From: Boswellia sacra
Taxonomy: Eukaryota > Streptophyta > Magnoliopsida > Sapindales > Burseraceae
NCBI GenBank assembly: GCA_013180625.2
Contig: SNVD02013723.1
Location: 496,001 to 560,000 of the forward strand
Reading direction: 5' to 3'
Length of the DNA: 64,000 nucleotides
This document shows, piece after piece, positions 19,731 to 32,669 of this stretch. Positions within the stretch are counted from its first letter, which is position 1; every line of letters starts with the position of its first letter. Both the position numbers and the translations under genes were made by a program. The notes below the pieces were generated by a model. It saw nothing but the letters and a program-made list of their open reading frames with translations, had not been told where the DNA came from and searched no databases.

Positions 19731-22700
19731 GCTACAAAAGAGTAAGCCTAACAAGCAATTCTCTAAGTTTTTGGAGATCTTCAAGAAATTACATATCAAT
19801 ATCCCTTTTGCAGAGCCCTTAGAGCAAATGCCAAGTTATGCCAAGTTTATGAAAGACATATACTCTCAAACAAAAGGAAGCTAGAAGACTATGAGATAGT
19901 TGTATTAACTGGAGAGTGCAGTGCCATATAGCAAAAGAACCTTCCATTAAAGCTTAAAGATCCATGGAGTTTCTCTATTCCTTGCTTTATTGGTGAATCT
20001 TTCTTTTCTAATGCATTGTGTGATTTGGGTGCAAGCATAAATCTAATGCCTTTATTTGTTTTTAGAAAGCTTAGTTTAGGTGAGGCACGAATCCACTACA
20101 GTCTCTTTGATGCTAGTTGATCGATCCATTATACATCCAAGAGGAATGATTGAGGATGTCCTAGTTAAAGTAGACAAATTCATCTTCCCAGCTGATTTCA
20201 TTATCTTGATATGGAAGAAGACAAGGAGATACCCATTATCTTGGGCAAACCATTTCTGGCAACTGGTAGGGCATTAACTGATATCTAAAAAGTTGAGTTA
20301 AGATTGTGTGTACAAGAGGAAAAGGTAATATTTAATGTTTTTAATGTCATGAAATATCCAGATAACATTAAAAATTGCTTTCAAATTGATTATATGAATT
20401 CTACGATATTAAAATATAAACAATTTACCTTTGGATGCATTAGAAGCTAGTTTGACATGTTCTAGTTTACTTGATAATGAATATGAAGTAATTGAATACA
20501 TAAATTGGATGGACTCCTTTAGGCAAAATCATAGGAAATATTATGAGCCTTTAGGATAGGGACTTGCGAGACCTTTACCCTCTATTGAAAAACCACCAAC
20601 TCTTTAGTTGAAGCAATTACCAAGCCATCTTAGATATGCTTACCTTGGGTAGTCATTTACACTTCCAATTATTATATCATGACTAGTTTAGAAGAATAAA
20701 AGTTGTTAAGGGTATTGAGAGAACATAAGACCACTATAGGGTGGTCTATTTCTGACTTGAGAGGAATTAGCCCCTCAATGTGCATGTATAGAATTCTTAT
20801 GAAGGAGAATTATAAACCATCAATTGATGCACAAAGAAGACTAAACCCCAACATGAAAAAGGTAGTGAAAGCTGAGGTGTTAAAGTGATTAGATGTTGAG
20901 GTAATCTGCCCCATATCAAATAGCTTATGGGTTAGTCCAGTATAAGTAGTACCTAAAAAAGGAGGGATGACTGGTGTAAAGAATGAAAATAACGAGTTAA
21001 TTCCAACTTGCACGGTTACTGGATGGCATATTTGCATAGACTATAGAAAGTTGAACAAAGCCACTAGGAAAGACCACTTCCCTTTACCCGTTGTTGACTA
21101 AATGCTAGATAGATTGGCTGGAAATGAGTTCTATTGTTTCTTGGATGGTTATTCCAGATACAATCAAATTGCCATAACACTCGAAGACCGAGAAAAGACC
21201 ACTTTCACCTACCCCTGTGGCACATTTGACTTTAGAAGAATGCCTTTTAGGTTATGTAACACTCTAGCTACATTGCAAAGATGCATGATGGCCATATTGT
21301 TTTGACATGATAAAGAAGAGTATTGAAGTGTTCATGGATGATTTTTCTGTTTTTGGAAAACTTGTGATCAATATTTGGATAACTTAAAGTTAGTTCTTAA
21401 GAAATGTGAAAAAACTGACCTACTTCTAAATTGAGAAAAGTGTCATTTCATGGTCAATGAGGGGATAGTTTTTGTTCATAAGATAATATCTGTAGGTATG
21501 GAGGTCGATAAGACAAAAATGGAAACAATTAAGAAACAACCACCACCAACATCTGTAAAAAGGATTAAAAGCTTTTTAAGCCATACGGGTTTTTATAAGA
21601 GGTTCATTAAAGATTTTTTTCAAGATTTTCAAACCACTTTTGAATTTACTTGTGCAAAATAACCCGTTTATTTTTATAAAGACTGTTTGCAGGCTTTTGA
21701 TACTCTAAAAGCAAAGTTAGTAACAGCCTCTATTATGGTAGCACCATATTGGAAGCAACCTTTTGAGCGATATGTGATGCAAGTGACTATGCAATGGGAG
21801 TAGTGCTTGGGCAGTATGGTTTTTGATGCCATATATTATACTAGTTGCACCCTCAATAATGCTCAACTTAATTATGCCACAACTGAAAAAGAGTTGCTTG
21901 GTATTGTATTTGCTTTTGATAAGTTTAGGCCATATTGATTGGTAATAAAGTAATTGTGTACACTAATCATTTTGATATTAAATACCTTATGGATAAGAAA
22001 GATGCAAAGCCTAAGCTCATCCACTGGGTTCTGTTACTACAAGAGTTTGATCTAGAGAATAGGGACAAGAAAAGCCCGAAGAATTTGGTTACTGATCACC
22101 TTTATTGGTTAAAACTACCGAACGAACAAGAAAAGCACATTCAACCTATTGATGATAACTTTTCGGATGAACAACTCTTTATTGTATCTTCTAACAAAAC
22201 TGTTTTATGGTTCGTAGATTTTGTTAATTTTCTTGTAGCAAAGATCATTCAACCAGTTCTCTTCTATCAACAGAAAAAGCATTTCTTTACTGATATTAAG
22301 CATTATTATTGGGAAGATCCCATTCTTTATGGATATTATATAGATCAAGTTATATGGAGATGTATACCAGAAGAAGAGATGAAAGATATTTTAAAGCACT
22401 GTCGTGTACTAGAGTGTGGAGATTACTTCGAAGGACAATGAACAGCATCAAAAGTTCTCCAATGAGGTTTCTTTTGGCCCACTGTATTTAAGGATGCTCA
22501 TAAGTTTGTTGCCAATTATGATAGGTGTCAAAGAACAGGCAATATTTCTAGACAAAATGAAATGCCATTAGAGAGCATGCTAGAAGTGGAGTTGTTTGAT
22601 GTATTGTGCATCGACTACATGGGACCATTTTCTTCCTCTCACAATAACAAGTACATTCTCTTAGTAGTGGATTATGTGTTAAAATAGGTTACGGTAGTGG

Positions 22701-23460
22701 CAACGCCAACTAATAATGGTAAAGTAGTGCTTGACTTCCTAAGAAAGCATATTTTTACAAGGTTTAGTATGCCAAGGGCCATTAAGTGGTGAAGGCACAC
22801 ATTTTTGTAACAAGTAATTCACATGTCTATTGTCTAAGTATGGTGTAAATCATAGAAAAGCTCTCACCTATCACCCATAAACTAATGGGTAAGCGGAGAT
22901 CTCAAATCGAGAGGTGAAGAGAATTGACAGTTGCAAAACCCGAGGAACAATTGGGCAAAAAAAGTTGGATGATGCATTATGGGCATATCGAACCGCTTTC
23001 AAGACACCAATTGGAATGTCTCCTTAGAGGCTAGTTTTTTGAAAGGCATGTCATCTACCAATTGATTTATAGCATGGAGCTTATTGGGCAATGAGGGAAC
23101 CGAACATGGACTTACCAAAAGCTGGCGAATAACGATTGTTGTAATTAAATGAGATGAAAGAATTCCATAGTGAGGCCTATAAGAATACGAAGATCTACAA
23201 AGAAAGGACCAAGGCATGGCATGACAAGAAAATTCTTCAAAAAACCTTCTCACCCGAATAGCAGTTGTTTCCAGGGAAGCTCAAATCACGATGGTTCTGT
23301 CCCTTCACAGTAGTTAAGGTTTTTCTATATGGTGTAATAGAAATTGCACATTCGGGTAAAAGTACATTCAAGGTCAATAGACAAAGGTTGAAGCCTTACA
23401 TGAGTGGTGAACTGGAATCTAAGAACCACACCATGTTGCTTGATGAAGTTTGAAAGGTAT
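19730..23460 (+). pseudogene. E1 pol: protease, RT, RNase H, integrase, broken
   Basis: Protease: [10 protein letters not shown] at about 20023-20052. RT: HKTTIGWSISDLRGISPS (20718 on), ICIDYRKLNKATRKDHFPLP, then the catalytic FMDD at 21331-21342, and later GFYKRFIKDF. RNase H: LNYATTEKELL and the connecting [13 protein letters not shown]. Integrase: zinc-type H...C region, LFDVLCIDYMGPF, RFSMPRAIK, and the C-terminal FPGKLKSRWFCPFTVVK followed by a GVIEIAHSGKSTFKVNRQRLK block. More than ten stops or shifts interrupt it. Element E2 is inserted shortly after the integrase end, at 23506. Confidence 0.88.
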
Positions 23461-23505
23461 AACTACGTCCGGCTGATGACGTAAAACAAAGCGCTCCTTG
23501 GGAGG

Positions 23506-23976
23506 TGACACATCCGAAAAAGGATTACCTCCCAAGTATAAAAGTGTTGAAGTAATAAACCCGGTGAGACCGGGGTCGATCCACGAGGAAGGAAATTTTA
23601 GTACTACAAACTATAAAGTAAGCAAATATGATATGGATGATTCAAAGAGATGACAAGATATATCAACAAATATAGGTAAGAACAAGTTCGTAAACCATAA
23701 ATGAGAATCACACAAGAGAAATCAACGCAATAATAATGAAAGCTAAGGTTAAGGGATCCGCCCTTGATATTTCAAATAAGGATAAACAACCCAATTTACT
23801 TATATGAATTATATTTGCTTCGTTACCAATATTTATACCACTTCTTGTAAATGGGTTCAAGCATCCAATGTACCTCTCCATATGTCTACAACAAATCAAG
23901 GTTCCTAACTAGATTTGTGTCGGTAAGAAAGAACCATACGACATCTAGAAAGGATCCAAGAATTTGATGTGCCAAG
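23506..23976 (-). repeat. E2 3' LTR, outer part (split by E3)
   Basis: Matches 40441-40913 base for base over most of its length, starting TGACACATCCGAAAA. It breaks off at GTGCCAAG, where E3 starts. The rest of this LTR is at 32670-33540. Confidence 0.92.
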
Positions 23977-25782
23977 TGTTGACCCAGGTATGGCAACCCA
24001 AGAGGGGGGTGAATTGGGTTTTTATTTATCAAAACGGATTTATAAAACTTTTCTTGAAAGATCAAAATTAGTTTACTTTTTCTTTGAGAATGAAGGTGAA
24101 GAAGATGAAATTAGAAGTTATCAAATATGTAATCAAGAGAATAGTAATAATGAACAATCACAAGTGCAAGTAAATGTAAAGAGTATAGGGATAGAGAGAG
24201 TGCAAACTCGATGTACGTGGTTCGGCAAACCTTGCCTACGTCCATGGGCTTCTAGCTCCACGAGCTAAGCTTTCCACTAAGTTGTAGAAATCTTTACAAC
24301 TTGCTTGATGAGCAACCTCATCAAGACTTTTTCTTCCAACTCTTGATAACATCACACCAAGAGTTCTTCTTGATGAACAACCTCACCAAGGCAACTTCCT
24401 TCAACTCTTGATAACACCACACCAAGAGTTCTTCTTGATGAACAACCTCACCAAGGCAACTTCCTTCAACTCTTGATAACACCACACAAGAGTTCTTCTT
24501 GATGAACAACCTCACCAAGGCAACTTCCTTCAACTCTTGATAACACCACACCAAGAGTTCTTCTTGATGAACAACCTCACCAAGGAAAGAGTTCTCACTC
24601 TCACCACAATACAAAAACAAAGATAATTTTTACAACAAAAGTACAACTCTCTTCAAAGAGTAGATAAAGAATATAAAAGCTCTCTAGACTTGATATTTCT
24701 CTTGTTTTTTTTTTTGCTTGATCAATGCTTCTCTTGCTCTTGCTGAATGCATGGGAGAAGGGCTCCTTTTATAGGCAAATAGGATGAACTTAATCAAGTG
24801 AAGACACTAACTCCAAATTTTTTACCCACCATAAAAACCGTAATCTTGTCTGTCATTTTTTTCAATGTTTCGTTTGAAATTTGAAAATCTGAAAAACAAC
24901 AAAGATTTTTACATTTGAATAAGATTTTCAACGCATCAAGAATCAAGTCATTTGGATATCTGTAGCTCAAGATATGGCCAAAACACCATTTGGTGCTCAT
25001 GTGACTTCATTTTTCTTTCTTGTGTCAGTCCACCAAATTGAATGATAATTCTGTCAGTCTTCTGCTTGAAATTTGAACTTCTTCAAAACATAAAAGATCT
25101 GTATATTTAAATAAGCTTTCCAAAACATTAAGAATCGAAGCATTTGGATATCTCTATCTTAAGATATGGACAAAAAATTATTCGGTGCTCATATGAGTTG
25201 ATTTTTCTTCTCTGTGTCAGTCCATCGAATTGCATGTCAATTATGTCAGCTTTAAATTCGAAATTTGAATTTTTTCAAAACATATGAAATGTGCCTCATT
25301 AATTCATATTTCTAATTCCATAAGAATCAATTCATTTTGATATTTCTAGCTCAAGATATGTCCAAAAGAGTATTCGGTGCTCATGTCAGCTGCTTCCATT
25401 TGTCTTTCAAATTGCATGATGATTTGGACAACCTTGCACTTGAAATTTGAATTTCATTAAAACATATGAAATGTTATAAATTGAGTAACTTTCCAAAGGC
25501 TCAAGAATCATGTCATTTGGATATTTGTAGAGATATATATGACCAATTGATTGAACATTACTCATGTGTCATATTCCTTGAGTCAATCCTTGTTCTTAAA
25601 CTTTGGTGCCTTTAACATGTAGTCTTCTCCTTAGCTTCAACACTTCATTTTAATAAGCCTTTCTTGATTTTATAATTATTTCAATGATCTTACTCTTGCA
25701 CATAAATAAACATGTTAGTAAATCTCAATTAATCAATGTGTATTGTTATCATCAAAATTATCATGTAGCCTTAGGGCTAACA
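23977..25782 (-). repeat. E3 3' LTR
   Basis: 1806 bp and nearly identical to 30860-32664. It holds a tandem array of 65-bp units and ends CTAACA against the purine tract. Confidence 0.95.
24310..24600. repeat. 65-bp tandem repeat array in the E3 LTR (about four units)
   Basis: Units contain GAGTTCTTCTTGATGAACAA, then CTCACCAAGG and CAACTCTTGATAACACC. GAGTTC occurs at 24361, 24426, 24490 and 24555, giving periods of 65, 64 and 65. The matching array in the other LTR lies at about 31190-31440. Confidence 0.9.
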
Positions 25783-25800
25783 ATCTCCCCCTTTTTGATG
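25783..25800 (-). other. E3 polypurine tract
   Basis: The minus strand reads AAAAAGGGGGAGATT directly before the 3' LTR. Confidence 0.85.
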
Positions 25801-26025
25801 ATGACAAACCATTGATTACTTTAAAATAATATTTAAATCAAAAATGAAAATAAAATCAAGAATAAACAAAAAGATGGCACTTGTTAAGAATGTAAGTAAG
25901 CAATCCAACCATTTCTCCCCCTTTTGTTATCATCAAAAAGATGTAATCAAATTAACTACTCCCCCTAAATATATTCTCCCCATTAACATATGCTTTCATT
26001 CAAAGATTATCATATAAAAGCAAAA

Positions 26026-27508
26026 TTAAGACATATCCAATATACCTAATTCTCCTCTAATTATGCAAAATCTATCTTGACTAAGGGGTTTAGTAAATAT
26101 ATCGGCTAATTGTTTATCGGTGGGAATAAATTCTAAAGAAATATTACCTGTTTGCACATGATCTCTAATAAAATGATCTCTAATCTCTATATGCTTAGTC
26201 CTAGAGTGTCGTATTGGATTTTTTGAAATGTTGATGGCACTTGTATTGTCACATTTGATGGGAATATGATCAAATACCACATCATAATCTTTTAAAATTT
26301 GTTTCATCCAAAGAGATTGTGCACAATAACTTCCTACTACAATATACTCGGCTTCCGTGGTTGATAAGGCAACAGAATTTTGTTTTCTACTAAACCATGA
26401 GACTAATGCATGTCCTAGAAAATGGCAAGAGCCACTAGTACTCTTTCTATCAAGAAGACTTCCAGCAAAGTCCGCATCAGAATAACTAATTAGATCAAAA
26501 TTATCACACTTAGGATACCAAAGATCTAGATTTATGGTTCCAAGAAGATATCTAAATATCCTCTTTACAGCCTTAAGGTGAGATTCCTTTGGACAAGATT
26601 GAAATCTAGCACACATACACACACTAAACATAATATCGGGTCTACTAGCAGTTAAATACAAAAGATAGCCAATCATACCTCGATATTTTGTTACCTCAAC
26701 ATCTTTTCCTTTCTCATCTTTGTCAAGCTTGGTTAATATACCCATAGGTGTGTTATATGTCCTTGAATTATCCATGCCAAACTTCTGGAGAAGATCTCTT
26801 GTGTATTTAGCTTGATTAATGAAAATCCCATCTATTGATTGCTTGATTTGAAGTCCAAGGAAGAAATTTAATTCTCCCATTAAGCTCATTTCAAATTCTT
26901 GTCGCATGCACTTGGAAAATTCCTCACACATAGAGACATTAGTAGCACTAAATATAATATCATCAACATAGATTTGAACAATTAATAAATCATCATTTTT
27001 TGTTTTAACAAAAAGAGTAGTATCAACTTTTTTCATTTCGAAAACCATTATCAATGAGAAATTTGCTCAATCTATCATACCATGCTCTTGGTGCTTGTTT
27101 CAAGCCATAAAGTGCCTTTTTGAGTTTGAAAACATGGTTTGGAAAATCATGATTTTGAAAACCAAGAGGTTGCTCTACATATACTTCCTCCATAATGTAA
27201 CCATTTAAAAATGCACTTTTGACATCCATTTGATATAATGTAAAATTTTTATAACATGCAAATGCACACAACATTCTAATTGATTCTAATCTAGCAACCG
27301 GTGCAAAGGTTTCCTCATAATCAATACCTTCTTCTTGATTGTATCCTTGAGCAACAAGTCTAGCTTTGTTTCTAATAATGGTGCCATTTTCATCTACTTT
27401 ATTTCTAAAAATCCATTTAGTGCCTATAATAGAATGATTTTTGGGTCTAGGGACTAATTCCCAAACTTGATTTCTCTCAAATTGATTCAATTCTTCTTGC
27501 ATAGCCAA
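26026..27508 (-). pseudogene. E3 pol: reverse transcriptase and RNase H, one frameshift
   Basis: The first frame (27508-27023) has the copia RT N-terminus: [49 protein letters not shown] and [19 protein letters not shown]. The frame then shifts near 27030-27054. The second frame (27054-26026, 342 codons) carries the catalytic YVDD (26959-26970), the RNase H blocks YSDADFAGSLLDRKSTSG, LSTTEAEYI and CDNTSAINISKNPIRHSRTKHIEI, and ends with LADIFTKPL. Apart from the single shift all domains look complete. Confidence 0.93.
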
Positions 27509-27590
27509 AATCTAACTTTCGTCATTTTCGACTTCTTTAAAAGATTTTGGTTCAAATTGAGAGACAAAAGCAAAATGATTACAAAAGTTC

Positions 27591-29045
27591 TTAAAAAAAA
27601 GATCTAGTTTTCATACCTTGTGATGGTTCACCAATAATGAGATCTTTAGGGTGAGCTTTTGCATACCTCCATTCCTTTGGTAATTCTTGGGAAGAATCAT
27701 TTACTTCCACAAGCTTTTCTTGTTGAAGTTGTAATTCATCTTGGCTCGTTTCATCAAGCCTTGATTCCTTGATTTGCCTTTCTACCTCAACAATATCATC
27801 ATCTAAATTCTTCGAAGAAATAACATTAGTTTCATCAAATTCAACATGCATAGATTCTTCAATAGTAAGAGTCTTTTTGTTAAAAACTCTATATGCTTTA
27901 CTATGGTTGGAGTAGCCAACAAAAATTCTAACATCGGCTTTTGCATCAAATTTTCCAAGGTTATCCTTAGTGTTTAAAATAAAACATTTACATCCAAAAA
28001 CTTTAAAAAATCCAATGTTGGGTTTTCTTCCTTTCCAAAGTTCATAAGGAGTTTTCTTTATTAAAGCTCTAATATGGACTCTATTGATTATAAAGCATGC
28101 AGTATTAACGGCTTCGGCCTAAAAATATTTTGGCAAATTATTTTCAAGTAACATGGTCCTAACCATTTCTTGTATAGTCCTATTTTTCCTCTCAACAACA
28201 TCATTTTGTTGTGGAGTTCTAGGTGAGGAAAAATTATGCTCAAAACCATTTTCATCACAAAGATTTTCAAATGCAACATTGTCTACTTCACCACCATGAT
28301 CACTCCTAATGGACACAATAGAATATCCTTTTTGATTTTGGACTCTTTTTGCAAATTTTGAAAAAGCTTGTATGGCCTCATTTTTAGTTTTCAAGAATAA
28401 TACCCAAGTGAATCTTGAATAATCATCCACAATAACAAAAACATAATACTTTCCACCAAGGCTTTGAGTTCTTGATGGTCCAAATAAATCCAAATGAAGT
28501 AATTGTAGAGGTTTATTTGTTGAAATAAATTTCTTTTGTTTAAAAGAAGTTCTCACTTGTTTTCCAAATTGACAAGCATCACAAATCTTATCCTTTTCAA
28601 ATTTTATTTTTGGAAGACCATCAACTAAATCATTTTTAGAAATTTTTGAAATTGTGTCCATGCTAGCATGACCTAACCTTCTATGCCATAACCAAGCATC
28701 ATGATTAACAATGAAACAATTTTCTACATGATCATTAACATCAATATCAATTGTATAAATATTACCACATCTATTACCAACAAATAATGTCTTATTGTTA
28801 CTAACATCCTTAATCACACATCTATTAGGCTCAAAAGTAACAAAATATCCCTTATCACACAATTGACTAATGCTAATCAAATCATGTTTTAAACCATGAA
28901 CAAGCAAAACATCTTTAATAATAGGTGAAGAAAGGTTACCAATATCACCATGTCCGATTACCCTTCCTTTGGCATCATCACCGAAGGTCACATATCCTCC
29001 TTTCTTCATGATTAATCTTGAGAATTTGGAGGCATCTCCGATCAT
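27591..29045 (-). pseudogene. E3 pol: protease end, GAG-pre-integrase and integrase
   Basis: The protease site DSGCSRHMIGD lies just upstream of the Met at 29045. GAG-pre-integrase follows: AWLWHRRLGHASMDTISKI and CDACQFGKQVRTSF, the HHCC zinc site. Integrase acidic residues fall in LLHLDLFGP, SIRSDHGGE and TPQQNDVVERKNRT. The usual NGVVE is NDVVE here. A codon that is Trp in the family is TAG at about 28119, followed in frame by AEAVNTACF and KKTPYELWKGRKPNIGF-like text. The linker 27851-27591 (KEWRYAKAHPKDLIIGEPSQG) is typical of this lineage and ends in a stop before RT. Confidence 0.92.
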
Positions 29046-29112
29046 ATGCCTTGAGCATCCACTATCTAAGTACCACTTGTGTTTGCCACTCCTTTGTCTC
29101 TACAATCAACAT

Positions 29113-29454
29113 TCAAGGAGTAACTTTTGGTACCCAAAAGTTCTTGGGTCCTTGGGGGTTAGTTATGGTACTTTTTAGAACCCATATTTGTTTCAAATTA
29201 GGATTTCTCTTAATATAGCAAGAATGCACTTTATGTCCTTTTCTTCCACAATAAGTACATGAATGATTAGGATTATTCCTAGAAGATGCATGAGCAAAAT
29301 AATTTTTAAAATACTTTTGATTTTTATGAGTTTTATATCCTAAACCTCTTTTATCAAAAACACACCTTTGGTTTTGTAATATAGAATTCAAATTTTTTGT
29401 GCTTTTTGTAAAACTATCAACAATATTTCTTAAGTCATTATTTTTCTTTTTCAA
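29113..29454 (-). pseudogene. E3 gag C-terminal part with second zinc knuckle
   Basis: Frame with C-T-Y-C-G-R-K-G-H-K-V-H-S-C (CX2CX4HX4C), then IKRNPN and NFWVPKV, which precede the protease. It is separated from the main gag frame by stops at about 29465-29660 in an otherwise continuous Lys/Asn/Glu-rich coiled-coil region. Confidence 0.85.
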
Positions 29455-29661
29455 AATAGCATTTTATTTCTCCAATTTATCAAAATCCTTTTGTTTTAAA
29501 ATGTCATTTTCAGTTTTTAATAAATATATTTGACTTTCCAAACTTTCAGAATCTTTTTGCTTTAAAATTTTATTTTCATTTTCTAAAGCTTCATTTATTT
29601 CTACCAACTCTTATAATTGAGATAACATGATTTTTGACTTCTTTTTGAAAGCGTTGATTTT

Positions 29662-30708
29662 TTAATTTTGCTTATCAACTTGCACATGTAAATTTTGGAA
29701 TGCTTCAAGTAATTCATCATATGAAAGTTTAGGATCATAGTTTAGAATACTTACCTCATCTTCACTTAAAGCCATGAAGCACATATTTGTCACTTCGCAA
29801 TCTTCTTCTTCGGTGGAGCTAGCTTCACTATCACCCAAATTTGTGGCTTTCATTGCTTTGGATTTCTTGTTTTGACTCTTGAAGTAAGGACAATCCATCT
29901 TTACATGTCCCGGTTTCTTGCACTCATAGCAAATGACTTGATCATTTTTCCTATCTTGCTTTGAGTTTTGCCCTTTGTACTCCCTTCTAGAATTCTTCTT
30001 GAATCTTTGGTTTCTTCTAATCATCCTTTTTAGCTTTCTTGTGATGAATGCAAGATCTTCATCGTCTCCTTCATCGTCGGACTCATCATCTTCTTTTGTT
30101 AAAGATTTGAAAGCGATATTTTTCTTTTTCTTAAAATCTTCTTCATTCTCCTTCAAGGTGATTTCATGAGTCATGAGAGAACCCATAAGTTCTTCTAATG
30201 GTAGTTTGGTGAGGTCCTTTGCTTCTTGAATTGCCGTCACCTTTGGCTGCCAAGATTTTGGTAGACACCTAAGAATCTTTCTCACCATTTCAACATTAGA
30301 ATAAGATTTACCAAGAGATTTCAAATTATTAATAATATCCGTAAATCTAGTAAACATTTCAGAAATTGATTCATCCGATTTCATCTTAAAAAGCTCATAA
30401 CTATGAACTAGCATACTAATTTTGGATTCTTTAACTTGACTAGTTCCTTCATGAGTTACTTCAAGTGTGTGCCATATTTCTTGTGCCGTAGAACAAGTAG
30501 ATATTCTATTAAACTCATTTCTATCTATAGCACAATACAACACACTCATAGCTTTAGCATTCAAACTCAATTTCTTTTTATCATCTTCACTAAACTCTTT
30601 AGGTTCTTTAAGCATGCATTCCCCATTTTCAATTTTGGTAGGAACAAAAGGTCCTTCCAAAACAATAGACCACAAATCATAATCAAAAGATTTCAAGAAA
30701 ATACTCAT
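29662..30708 (-). pseudogene. E3 gag (UBN2-type) with zinc knuckle, 348 codons open
   Basis: Residues 1-190 are the UBN2/gag-polypeptide domain of copia elements: FDYDLWSIVLEGPF, ALYCAID-like VLYCAIDRNEF, EIWHTLEVTHEGTSQVK, ILRCLPKSWQPKVTAI. Residues 200-245 are acidic then Arg/Lys-rich. The zinc knuckle C-Y-E-C-K-K-P-G-H-V-K-M-D-C lies at about 260-273. A C-terminal acidic SEASSTEEED segment and MCFMALSEDEV follow. It packages the element RNA in cytoplasmic particles. The N-terminus should extend upstream of this Met to the PBS-proximal leader (30710-30800), where short gag-like text ends in a stop. Confidence 0.92.
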
Positions 30709-30845
30709 TCTAGTTTTCTAATAAGAGTAATCACTTCCATTAAAAAATGGAGGTCTAGAGATAGAAAGTCCCTCAACATATGAAGTTGAATTAAAAGTTG
30801 CCATAGCTCAAAAATCGATTAAGATTTAAAAAATTGAGCAACCTT

Positions 30846-30857
30846 GCTCTGATACCA
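30846..30857 (-). other. E3 primer-binding site (tRNA-iMet)
   Basis: The minus strand reads TGGTATCAGAGC, a perfect match to the usual plant copia PBS, two bases from the 5' LTR. Confidence 0.92.
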
Positions 30858-30859
30858 CT

Positions 30860-32664
30860 TGTTGACCCAGGTATAGCAACCCAAGAGGGGGGTGAATTGG
30901 GTTTTTATTTATCAAAACGGATTTCTAAAACTTTTCTTGAAAGATCAAAATTAGTTTACTCTTTCTTTGAGAATAAAGGTGAAGAAGATGAAATTAGAAG
31001 TTGTCAAGATGCAATCAAGAGAATAATAATAATAAACAATCACAAGTGCAAGTAAATATAAAGAGATAGGGATAGAGAGAGTGCAAACTCAATTTACGTG
31101 GTTCGGCAAACCTTGCTTACGTCCACGGGCTCCTAGCTCCACGAGCTAAGCTTTCCACTAAGTTGTAGAAATCTTTACAACTTGCTTGATGAACAACCTC
31201 ACCAAGACTTTTTCTTTCCACTCTTGATAACACCACACCAAGAGTTCTTCTTGATGAACAACCTCACCAAGGCAACTTCCTTCAACTCTTGATAACACCA
31301 CACCAAGAGTTCTTCTTGATGAACAACCTCACCAAGGCAACTTCCTTCAACTCTTGATAACACCACACCAAGAGTTCTTCTTGATGAACAACCTCACCAA
31401 GGCAACTTCCTTCAACTCTTGATAACACACAACAAGAGTTCTCTCAAGGATAACTATTATCCTTTACAATAATATCTCACTCTCACCACAATACAAGAAC
31501 AAAGATAATTTTTACAACAAAAGTATAACTCTCTTCAAAGAGTAGATAAAGAATATAAAAGCTCTCTAGACTTGATATTTCTCTTGTTTTTTTTTTTGCT
31601 TGATCAATGCTTCTCTTGCTCTTGCTGAATGCATGGGAGAAGGGCTCCTTTTATAGGCAAATAGGATGAACTTAATCAAGTGAAGACACTAACTCCAAAT
31701 TTTATGCCTACCATAAAAACTGTAATATTTTCTACCATTTTTGTCAATGTTTCCTTTAAAATTTGAAAATCTTCAAAACATAAAATATTTGCACATTTGA
31801 ATAAGCTTTCCAACGCATCAAGAATCAAGTCATTTGGATATCTGTAGCTCAAGATATGGCCAAAACACCATTCGGTGCTCATGTGACTTGATTTTTCTTT
31901 CTTGTGTCAGTCCACCAAATTGAATGATAATTCTGTTAGCCTTCTGTTTGAAATTTGAATTTATTCAAAACATAAAAGATCTGAATATTTGAATAATCTT
32001 TCCAAAACATTAAGAATCAAAGCATTTAGATATCTCTATCTTAAGATATGGACAAAAAATTATTCAGTGCTCATATGAGTTGATTTTTCTTCTTTGTATC
32101 AGTCCACCGAATTGCATGTCAATTATGTCGGCCTTAAATTTAAAATTTGAATTTTTTCAAAACATATAAAATGTGCTTCATTAGTTATCTTTCTAATGCC
32201 ATAAGAATCAAGTCATTTTGATATTTCCAGCTCAAGATATGTCCAAAAGAGTATTCGGTGCTCATGTCAGTTGCTTCCATTTGTCTTTCAACTTGCATGA
32301 TGATTTGGACAACCTTGCACTTGAAATTTGAATTTCTTAAAAACATATGAAATGTTATAAATTGAGAAGCTTTCCAAAGGCTCAAGAATCATGTGATTTG
32401 GACATTTATAGAGATATATATGACCAATTGATTGAACATTACTCATGTGTCATATTCCTTGAGTCAAACCTTGTTCCTAAATTTTGGTGCCTTTAACATG
32501 TAGTCTTCTCCTTAGCTTCAACACTTCATTTTAATAAGCCTCTTCTTGATTTTATAATTATTTCAATGATCTTACTCTTACACATAAATAAACATGTTAG
32601 TAAATCTCAATTAATCAATGTGTATTGTTATCATCAAAATTATCATGTAGCCTTGAGTCTAACA
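30860..32664 (-). repeat. E3 5' LTR with 65-bp tandem array
   Basis: 1805 bp, TGTTGACCC...CTAACA. The array at about 31190-31440 holds roughly 3.5 copies of the 65-bp unit. It also contains several diverged copies of a block with CATTTGGATAT and GGTGCTCATGT spaced about 190 bp apart, present in both LTRs. Confidence 0.95.
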
Positions 32665-32669
32665 CCAAG

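Larger units (their letters stand above)
23977..32664 (-). mobile_element. Full-length Ty1/copia retrotransposon E3, Sirevirus-like (8.69 kb)
   Basis: LTRs of about 1806 bp (23977-25782 and 30860-32664) run TGTTGACCC...CTAACA. The 5-bp target duplication CCAAG lies at 23972-23976 and 32665-32669. On the minus strand a PBS TGGTATCAGAGC and a purine tract AAAAAGGGGGAGATT set the direction. The gag has two zinc knuckles, and pol follows in copia order. Long LTRs, this PPT and the CTYCGRKGHKVHSC knuckle recall Sireviruses; that lineage call is from memory. Only a few frame breaks are present, so it is one of the younger insertions. Confidence 0.95.

Noticed and set aside
24321..24620. Minus-strand frame of 99 codons in the E3 LTR with a repeated peptide
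   Set aside because: The peptide repeat is a by-product of the 65-bp tandem units; the other LTR does not keep the frame.
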